Positions 1 to 5,204 of a stretch of DNA of 5,204 nt are shown here, piece after piece. Under the pieces are notes generated by a model. It made no database searches, was not told where the DNA came from, and saw nothing but the letters and a program-made list of their open reading frames with translations. This stretch comes from Bacteroidota bacterium (lineage in GTDB: Bacteria > Bacteroidota > Ignavibacteria > Kapaibacteriales > UBA2268), in the NCBI GenBank assembly GCA_024280675.1, contig JAJRPT010000051.1, positions 1 to 5,204 of the forward strand, in the 5' to 3' direction. Position 1 is the first letter of the stretch. Each line of letters starts with the position of its first letter. Made by a program: the position numbers and the translations under genes.

Positions 1-1
1 A

Positions 2-1237
2 CTTGCCAATGGACTGGAGGTTATTTACACAATAGATAAATCTGCACCAATCATTGGAGTTGTGCTTCATTACAAAGTTGGCTCAAAAGACGAGCTTCCC
101 AAGAAATCTGGATACGCTCACTTCTTTGAGCACCTCATGTTCGAGGCAACAGACAATATCCCAAGAGCTGAAATTCCAAAATATATAAACGAAGCAGGTG
201 GTACGCTCAACGCTCACACCTCTTTTGATGAAACTGTTTACCAGTTTAAACTCCCGGCCAACCAAGTCAAACTTGCTCTTTGGATTGAATCACAAAGAAT
301 GAGAGGGTTGCATATTGAAAAAATCGGCGTTGATACTCAACGTGGAGTTGTGATGGAAGAGAAAAAGGCAAGAGTCGATAATCAACCCTACGGCACTATG
401 CTAGAGAAAATGACTGAGAATATGTTCGGGACCGGTACTTATGGGTGGACAACTATTGGGAAATTTGAAGACCTTGAAGCTGCAAAAATATCAGACTTCC
501 AGAGCTTCTACGACAGTTTCTATCGCCCAAGCAATGCAATACTGTCCATCTGCGGAGACTTTGAACTCTCAGAAATGAAACAACTCGTAAAAGACTATCT
601 CGGCGATATAAAAGGCAAAGGAAAAATAAACAGACCAAAATATAATATAGTTGAACTAGACAAAGAACACAGAGAAACAGTAGAAGACGAAAAAGCACGA
701 ATTCCTGTTATGTTCATTGGATACAGAATCCCACCAATGACAGACCCAGACTATTATGCGGTGAACCTGCTCACTAGCATCATGGCTTCGGGTGAGAGTT
801 CAAGGCTTTACAAAACAATAGTCAATGAAAAAGAAGTAGCTCAGTATGTGGGACTCAGCCCTTTAGCTCTTGAGCTAAGCGGTGTGGCACTCTTTGTTTG
901 CGTCGCAAAGCAAGGTGCTGTGCCTGAGTTAGAGGCTATAGAAAAGGAAGTGTACATTTCAATGAAGAAACTAATGGAAGATGGAATTAGTGATTCTGAA
1001 CTTGAAAAAACAAGAAATATTATCGAGGCAAACCTTGTCTATTCAAAGAAAAATGTATTGAACAAAGCCATGTCGCTGGCACGATATAAAGCATATTTTG
1101 GAGATGCCTCACTGATTAATACCGAAATTGATAAATATAATGCAGTCACCAAAGATGACATTCAAAGAGTGGCAAATAAATACTTCAGCACCGACAAAAG
1201 AGTTGTACTTAACTATATTCCTAAAATTAATAAATAA
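2..1237 (+). CDS. M16B zinc metallopeptidase, catalytic subunit (5' end cut off by window)
   Basis: This is a zinc endopeptidase of the pitrilysin/insulinase-like M16B family, probably acting in the periplasm or cell envelope together with the next gene's product. The reading frame is open from base 2, and the first visible residues (LANGLEVIYT) are the usual first strand of an M16 domain. The true start and any signal peptide are therefore outside the window, probably a few tens of codons away. In the 411 visible residues, the HxxEH zinc motif is HFFEH at 40-44. The third ligand is Glu120, 76 residues after His44, which is the family spacing. Other landmarks are NAHTSFDETVY (~70-80), PYG with the following GTYGW segment (~129-148) and the RPSNAILSICGDF strand (~175-187). 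The second M16_C domain covers roughly 190-370. The position matching the substrate-binding Arg of M16 enzymes is Val here, so the subunit appears to rely on a partner. The stop lies 6 bases before the next start, indicating co-transcription. The family call is firm; the substrate is unknown. Confidence 0.93.
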   Translation, partial: LANGLEVIYTIDKSAPIIGVVLHYKVGSKDELPKKSGYAHFFEHLMFEATDNIPRAEIPKYINEAGGTLNAHTSFDETVYQFKLPANQVKLALWIESQRMRGLHIEKIGVDTQRGVVMEEKKARVDNQPYGTMLEKMTENMFGTGTYGWTTIGKFEDLEAAKISDFQSFYDSFYRPSNAILSICGDFELSEMKQLVKDYLGDIKGKGKINRPKYNIVELDKEHRETVEDEKARIPVMFIGYRIPPMTDPDYYAVNLLTSIMASGESSRLYKTIVNEKEVAQYVGLSPLALELSGVALFVCVAKQGAVPELEAIEKEVYISMKKLMEDGISDSELEKTRNIIEANLVYSKKNVLNKAMSLARYKAYFGDASLINTEIDKYNAVTKDDIQRVANKYFSTDKRVVLNYIPKINK

Positions 1238-1243
1238 AATAAT

Positions 1244-3343
1244 ATGAAAGCAAGACAAAACATAGCAAACTTTATTATTCTGAGTTTTTCAATATTTCTG
1301 ATTTTTAATGCTAATACTATTTTATCTGAGGAGAATTTGAAAAACACAAAGCCAGAACCATTTAAAACTAAAGAATTTAAATTTCCCGATTACAAAGTGG
1401 AAACACTGAGGAATGGGATTAAAGTGTTTTTCATCCAAGATGACGAGCAACCAACACTCGAAATGAGAATCCTAATCGGAGGAGGCTACTCTGCCGATGG
1501 AGAAAAAGCTGGAGTTGCATCTCTTGTCTATGATATGCTCATAAAAGGAGCCGGCGACCTCACAGCGGGGCAAATTGCCGAAGCATTCGACTCTCGTGGA
1601 GCAAATATTTACGCAAGTACTCGCAGTGAGTATGCCTCGATTAGCTTAGCATCTTTGACCAGGCATCTTGACGACCTATTCCCAATCTATAAATCAATTC
1701 TCTTCTCGCCCACATTTTCTGAAGATGAGCTGAGAAAATTAAAATCTCAATACAAGACCACACTCATGTCAAAAAAATCTAACCCTGGCACTCTAGCCTC
1801 TAGGTTGTCGAGGGTAGTTCTCTGGGGAAAGGATAACCCTTTTACAAAATTTGAGACAGCGGAATCAATCGAATCCATCACAGTAGATGACCTCAAGAAT
1901 TACTACAATAAATATTTTAATCCAAAAAATGTCACAATCGCCGTGAGTGGTGACGTTAATAAGAAAATAAAAAAACAAATCTATGATATTTTCTCTAACT
2001 GGAAAAGTGACTCAGAAGAAAAATATACAGCGATAAATACTAGAATAGACCCAAAGCCAAAAGGTGTGTATTTTATTCCACGTCCTGGCTCAGTACAAAG
2101 TACAATATCAATAATTACTAATTCACTGAAATTTAAAGACCCTAAATATGAGCGGGTGAGACTTGCCAGCTCAGTGCTAGGAGCTTCATTTACTGGCAGA
2201 CTCTTTCGCACATTGAGGGAGGAATACTCCTTCACTTACACGCCTTATGCTTACGCTTATGCTAATAAATATTTGAATATGTTTGTTGCCGGTGCTGATG
2301 TCAAAAAAGAAGCTACCGACTCTTCAATCACTGTAATATTAGATCAAATGAAAGATCTTCGAGATAATGGAATAAGCTCTGGCGAACTTTCTTCTATCAG
2401 AAAATACGTTATTGGACAACGCCTCATGTCTTTTGAATCTTCTAGCGTACTCTCCAATATGATACAAAATGCAGATTACAAAGGAGTGCCAGTCTCCAGA
2501 TTAGAAGACTATACCAAAATATTGGAAGGGCTGAGAACAAGTGATATTCAAAATGTATATAAGTATATTCTGAACCCAGACCACACACAAATTATTGTAG
2601 TTGGCTCACCAGAAATAAAAGAATCGCTCGAGCAATTCGGAGCAGTCTACGAATATGACCTAGATATTTATCCTGCATCTGGGGCAGGTGCAAAGCTTGA
2701 AAAAGTAGATATTTCGGTCTCTGATCTAATTGAAGAATACCAAGACGCTATTGGTGGCAAAAGTGATTTAGATGAGGTAAAAACTATAAGAACCGAAGGT
2801 GAGCTTACCATCAGCTTCCAAGGTGAAGAGATGGTGGGAACTATATTAGAAAAAAGAATGGCACCCGACAAACTCTACAAAGATATGAGGGCTGGAGCTA
2901 TGGCTCAGAAACAGTGGTTTAGCTCTGGAAGAGCATGGAATGAGTCGGATGGGCAAATTCACGAAGCCCCACAAGTACCCGCCCCTCAACTTCTTGATGC
3001 TAGAATGTTTGGTCTTGCCAATATTATTGAAATGGGTTGGGAGTGCGAGGTCAAAGGGAAAAAAAATGGCAAGATTGTGATGAGTGCCAAAAATGGCGAC
3101 TCTGAAATATTATATTATTTCGACGAGAAATCTTTTATTCTCTTAGAAACCCAAACCACTGTCCAATCTCCACAAGGTTCTATGACTGTCAAATCCATAT
3201 TCTCTGACTACAAGAAATATGGAGATGTGCTGCTCCCAGAAACTATTGCTGAGGCTTCTCCTTTTTTCTCTACTCTGTTCAAAGTGAAATATACTTTGAA
3301 TACAGAAATGAAAGAATCTGATTTCATGCCTGCTCAAGAATAA
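1244..3343 (+). CDS. Secreted M16 peptidase-like partner without zinc ligands, with a C-terminal LolA-like domain
   Basis: This 699-residue exported protein is probably the non-catalytic half of a heterodimeric M16B peptidase. Residues 1 to ~28 form a signal peptide: basic MKAR, then a hydrophobic run around 8-22; the cleavage site is unclear. The M16 N-domain spans about 45-240. Where the catalytic subunit has HxxEH, this one reads S93-L-V-Y96-D97, and no Glu occurs near the third-ligand position (~168-182), so zinc binding is lost. The M16_C domain (~250-440) keeps Arg325 and Tyr332 in LREEYSFTY, the spacing of the Arg/Tyr pair that contacts substrate in this family. Residues ~485-695 are an added domain (EYQDAIGGKSDLDEVKTIRT near its start, FSDYKKYGDVLLPE near its end). 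It resembles LolA/lipoprotein-sorting-like beta domains attached to M16 proteins in Bacteroidota; this identification is from pattern memory and is less certain. The ATG is chosen because a signal peptide follows it at once. The leader before it is A/T only, with no Shine-Dalgarno. It ends 24 bases before a terminator hairpin. Confidence 0.92.
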   Translation: MKARQNIANFIILSFSIFLIFNANTILSEENLKNTKPEPFKTKEFKFPDYKVETLRNGIKVFFIQDDEQPTLEMRILIGGGYSADGEKAGVASLVYDMLIKGAGDLTAGQIAEAFDSRGANIYASTRSEYASISLASLTRHLDDLFPIYKSILFSPTFSEDELRKLKSQYKTTLMSKKSNPGTLASRLSRVVLWGKDNPFTKFETAESIESITVDDLKNYYNKYFNPKNVTIAVSGDVNKKIKKQIYDIFSNWKSDSEEKYTAINTRIDPKPKGVYFIPRPGSVQSTISIITNSLKFKDPKYERVRLASSVLGASFTGRLFRTLREEYSFTYTPYAYAYANKYLNMFVAGADVKKEATDSSITVILDQMKDLRDNGISSGELSSIRKYVIGQRLMSFESSSVLSNMIQNADYKGVPVSRLEDYTKILEGLRTSDIQNVYKYILNPDHTQIIVVGSPEIKESLEQFGAVYEYDLDIYPASGAGAKLEKVDISVSDLIEEYQDAIGGKSDLDEVKTIRTEGELTISFQGEEMVGTILEKRMAPDKLYKDMRAGAMAQKQWFSSGRAWNESDGQIHEAPQVPAPQLLDARMFGLANIIEMGWECEVKGKKNGKIVMSAKNGDSEILYYFDEKSFILLETQTTVQSPQGSMTVKSIFSDYKKYGDVLLPETIAEASPFFSTLFKVKYTLNTEMKESDFMPAQE

Positions 3344-3367
3344 TTTTCTTAGAAATATTTTGCAAGT

Positions 3368-3401
3368 AAAAAGCTCCACATATTTTGCGGAGCTTTTTTT
3401 T
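3368..3401. terminator. Intrinsic terminator between convergent genes, probably bidirectional
   Basis: A perfect 10-bp stem (AAAAAGCTCC at 3368-3377 with GGAGCTTTTT at 3389-3398) encloses an 11-base loop, and the T-run continues to 3401 (eight T in all). It lies 24 bases after the stop of the M16 partner gene and ends the plus-strand operon. Read from the minus strand, the same stem has a GC-containing core followed by five U, so it can also stop icd transcripts, whose stop codon lies about 50 bases away. The minus-strand U-tract is shorter, so termination in that direction may be weaker. Confidence 0.85.
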
Positions 3402-3449
3402 ATAATATTATTGGGAAATTAGAGTGTGTGCCGTGAAAAAAAAAAACGA

Positions 3450-4889
3450 TTACTCTCCTTGGGCAAGAGAATAAGCTCGTTCGCCATCAAAATCATAAAG
3501 GTTTTCCAGTTTGATTATATCAAACCCAGCTTCGGTTACACGTGTCATCAGCTCAATCACATCTGAATTAGTAATTTTGCCATTACTGGGCATAAATCGC
3601 AAACGCCACTGATCCGAGGCATAAGTCTCAGGCATATCACCCGGCCAGACCTTTACACCACGATTTGTTATTAATCCAAATGAGAATTTATCACCAGTCA
3701 GTTTTAATATCGAATCTCCAAGGACGCTGGCTTGTCGCTTAGATTCATCCCAATCAAGAAATAAGTCTGCACCCACAAGCTCTTTGCTTGATTTTACTTG
3801 CTTGCTCATCCCAAAAGATATTTCCTTTGCGTTCCTCTTTCGTACTTTAATGTTCTTTGGTTCTTTGCCCATTCGCCTAATGACTGCAGCCGTAAACTCT
3901 TTTGTTCCCACTTTGCGTTTAGTGATTCCTTCTTGGAAGAGATCGCCCGTGTGTATTCCTTCTTCCAATGCACAAAGGGTTGCTGCCTCAATTTTCCTAG
4001 CATAGTCGCTCATGCCCAGATAATCTAGCATTAGAATTGCTCCATGAAGTAAGCCGCAGGGATTTGCAATGTCTTTTCCAGCAATATCGGGAGCGGAGCC
4101 ATGAATAGCCTCGAACATAGCCCGACCTTGTCCCACATTTGCCGAACCTGACAATCCCACAGAACCGGCAACTTGTGCCATAATATCAGAAATAATATCG
4201 CCATAAAGATTTAGGGTCACTATTACATCTAAGTCTTCTGGATTGGATGCAACATTTGCCGAGCCAATATCAATTATTCTATGCTCTGCTTCTATTTCTG
4301 GATATTCTTTTGATACAATCTTAAATATGCGGTGGAACATACCGTCGGTATGTTTCATAATATTATCTTTTGTCATGCAGGTTACTTTTTTTCGACCGTA
4401 AACCTTGGCATATTCAAAAGCGTAACGAATTATCCTCTCACTACCTGGTTTGGAAATGAGCTTGACTGCCTCGATGGCTTCGCTTGTCTGTTGGTATTCG
4501 ATTCCAGCATAAAGATCCTCCTCGTTCTCACGCACTATCACCATGTCCATATCATTAAATGCTGGGATGAATGGGCGAAATGTCTTGCAAGGACGTACAT
4601 TTGCATAAAGCCCTAGTGTCTTGCGTATTGTCACGTTTAGCGACTTGTAGCCACCACCCTGAGGAGTTGTAATCGGGGCTTTTAGAAATGCTTTATTTCT
4701 TCGGATGGTTGCCCAAGCATCTTCTGATATTCCCGTAGTGTTTCCCCCAAGATAGACTTGCTTGCCAACCTCAATTTCTTCGTATTTGAGCGGAACACCA
4801 CTCGCTTTTAATATTTCTAGGGTTGAATCCATTATCTCTGGACCAATCCCGTCACCTTTTGCAATAGTAATTGTTTGCGTTTCTGTCAT
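3450..4889 (-). CDS. icd: Isocitrate dehydrogenase, long C-terminally extended form, probably NAD-linked
   Basis: This cytoplasmic TCA-cycle enzyme oxidatively decarboxylates isocitrate to 2-oxoglutarate. The protein has 479 residues, the length of the Thermus/Rickettsia-type IDH rather than the ~416-residue E. coli form. The core (1 to ~335) contains the isocitrate-binding set S83, N85, R89 (SLNVTIR), R99 (VRP), R120 and Y127 (RENEEDLYAGIE). K174 (KDNIMK) and the metal-site aspartates D207, D231 and D235 (GDIISD) are also present. Ser and Asn in the 83-89 loop argue for isocitrate rather than isopropylmalate. The coenzyme loop HGSAPDIAG (263-271) has Asp268-Ile269 where E. coli NADP-IDH has Lys344-Tyr345, a pattern known from NAD-dependent members. 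The extension (~335-479) is the extra domain of this clade. I chose the ATG at 4889 because TETQTITIAKGDGIGPE gives the family's normal short N-terminus. A TTG 30 bases upstream in frame would add ten unconserved residues. There is no Shine-Dalgarno. The gene lies downstream of rimO on the same strand with a 78-base gap. Confidence 0.95.
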   Translation of the reverse strand: MTETQTITIAKGDGIGPEIMDSTLEILKASGVPLKYEEIEVGKQVYLGGNTTGISEDAWATIRRNKAFLKAPITTPQGGGYKSLNVTIRKTLGLYANVRPCKTFRPFIPAFNDMDMVIVRENEEDLYAGIEYQQTSEAIEAVKLISKPGSERIIRYAFEYAKVYGRKKVTCMTKDNIMKHTDGMFHRIFKIVSKEYPEIEAEHRIIDIGSANVASNPEDLDVIVTLNLYGDIISDIMAQVAGSVGLSGSANVGQGRAMFEAIHGSAPDIAGKDIANPCGLLHGAILMLDYLGMSDYARKIEAATLCALEEGIHTGDLFQEGITKRKVGTKEFTAAVIRRMGKEPKNIKVRKRNAKEISFGMSKQVKSSKELVGADLFLDWDESKRQASVLGDSILKLTGDKFSFGLITNRGVKVWPGDMPETYASDQWRLRFMPSNGKITNSDVIELMTRVTEAGFDIIKLENLYDFDGERAYSLAQGE

Positions 4890-4922
4890 TATAATATTTT
4901 TATTGTGCTGAAAAATCAATTA

Positions 4923-4953
4923 CAAAGCTAGAGACATTGTTTGGTTTAAACAA
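4923..4953 (-). promoter_or_regulatory. Candidate Bacteroidota-type promoter of icd
   Basis: On the minus strand, TTG (4953-4951) is followed after exactly 20 bases by TAGCTTTG (4930-4923). This fits the TTG / TAnnTTTG pattern recognised by the Bacteroidota primary sigma factor, with a spacing inside the described range. Transcription would begin around 4915-4920, leaving an untranslated leader of about 25-30 bases before the icd ATG at 4889. The match to the fixed positions of the -7 element is complete, but the motif is short and chance matches occur in AT-rich DNA. Its placement in the only gap upstream of icd is the main support. Confidence 0.5.
4937..4953. repeat. Short inverted repeat inside the icd promoter spacer
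   Basis: TTGTTT (4937-4942) and AAACAA (4948-4953) are perfect inverted copies separated by five bases. One half overlaps the proposed TTG promoter element and the other lies in the promoter spacer. That is a plausible position for a repressor or activator half-site pair, but the six-base arms are AT-rich and could be chance. No regulator gene is visible nearby to pair with it. Confidence 0.35.
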
Positions 4954-4967
4954 GATGTTTTTATCTT

Positions 4968-5204
4968 TTATTTAGTTTTAGCATAAAGCTCATACTCACG
5001 GGCATCCACAATTTCCGCCATAACAAATTCTCCTGCAACTAGATTTGCCTGGTTTTCAAATATCACAATATTGTCCACATCGGGCGAGTCAAATTCTGTT
5101 CTCCCAATGGCTTTGCCCCCGAGCTGTTCGTCGATTAACACCTTCATTACAGAGCCAATTTTTGCTTTGTTATGCTCAAGAGAAATTCCTTGTTGCAAAA
5201 GAAT
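4968..5204 (-). CDS. rimO: Ribosomal protein S12 methylthiotransferase RimO, C-terminal end only
   Basis: RimO is a radical-SAM enzyme with two iron-sulphur clusters that adds a beta-methylthio group to a conserved aspartate of ribosomal protein S12. Only the last 78 codons are in the window, and the frame stays open through the right edge. What is visible is the linker after the radical-SAM barrel (LLQQGISLEHNKAKIG) and the TRAM domain. The latter includes VLIDEQLGG, the GRTEFDSPDVDN signature and the closing segment around AGEFVMAEIVDAREYELYAK. The GRTxxDxPxxDN signature separates RimO from MiaB and MtaB, whose TRAM domains lack it. The radical-SAM CxxxCxxC motif and the N-terminal domain (about 360 residues, judging from the usual length of ~430-440) lie outside. 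The gene is upstream of icd on the same strand. No convincing terminator follows it, so some read-through into icd is possible. Confidence 0.9.
   Translation of the reverse strand: MLLQQGISLEHNKAKIGSVMKVLIDEQLGGKAIGRTEFDSPDVDNIVIFENQANLVAGEFVMAEIVDAREYELYAKTK

Noticed and set aside
62..64. GTG as the start of the first M16 gene
   Set aside because: The frame is open back to base 2, and the upstream residues (LANGLEVIYT and on) match the conserved first strand of M16 domains, so the gene begins outside the window.
2244..2262. Near-repeat TATGCTTACGCTTATGC
   Set aside because: It encodes the YAYAYA run next to the Arg/Tyr motif of the M16 partner, so codon-level repetition explains it.
3143..3379. 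Open frame on the minus strand opposite the end of the M16 partner gene
   Set aside because: It overlaps a well-supported coding region and the terminator hairpin, and its translation shows no recognisable family pattern.
3784..4616. Several plus-strand open frames of 70-95 residues opposite icd
   Set aside because: They are antisense shadows of a highly conserved gene; their translations show no domain pattern and no supporting signals.
4917..4919. TTG as the icd start, giving 489 residues
   Set aside because: It would add ten unconserved residues and start inside or at the predicted transcription start region; the ATG at 4889 gives the family's usual N-terminus.
4892..4920. Sigma70-like TTGATT-N17-TATTAT upstream of icd
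   Set aside because: The -10 would end two bases before the ATG, so transcription would start inside the coding sequence; the A/T-rich leader makes such a match likely by chance.
4952..4967. Hairpin AAGAT-N6-ATCTT just after the rimO stop as a terminator
   Set aside because: The stem is only five AT-rich base pairs, and the sequence following it on the minus strand is not a proper U-tract.
5196..5198. A separate small gene starting at a TTG near the right edge, minus strand
   Set aside because: The frame continues to the window edge, and the residues are the interior linker and TRAM domain of RimO.

Overview
The window carries four protein genes in two converging blocks and looks like an ordinary chromosomal stretch of an AT-rich Gram-negative bacterium. 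It is probably from Bacteroidota or a close relative in the FCB group (Ignavibacteria/Kapabacteria-like lineages would also fit). The support is indirect. The M16 peptidase pair has a partner extended by a LolA-like domain, an arrangement I associate with that group. Neither internal gene start visible here has a Shine-Dalgarno sequence; both sit behind pure A/T leaders. A close match to the Bacteroidota-type promoter (TTG, 20 bp, TAnnTTTG) lies upstream of icd.

Left block, plus strand (2-3343): the 3' portion of a zinc-dependent M16B peptidase gene with intact metal ligands is followed after 6 bases by a second, secreted M16 protein. The second protein has lost every zinc ligand but keeps the Arg/Tyr pair, and it carries a C-terminal domain of about 210 residues. 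The two most likely form one heterodimeric envelope peptidase: one subunit brings zinc, the other helps hold the substrate. The block ends at a strong hairpin with a T-tract (3368-3401), which can also stop transcripts arriving from the other side.

Right block, minus strand (5204-3450): the last 78 codons of rimO (ribosomal protein S12 methylthiotransferase, TRAM domain) are followed after 78 bases by a complete icd gene. It encodes a long-form (Thermus/Rickettsia-like) isocitrate dehydrogenase. The Asp-Ile pair at the coenzyme-discriminating position suggests NAD+ rather than NADP+ use. The 78-base gap holds a candidate promoter with an inverted repeat inside its spacer, so icd is probably transcribed on its own as well as by read-through from rimO.

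I see no RNA genes, CRISPR arrays, insertion sequences, phage genes or other signs of a mobile or novel defence system. The points worth a second look are the split active site of the peptidase pair, its C-terminal fusion, the IDH coenzyme residues and the icd promoter region. None amounts to a clearly undescribed system.
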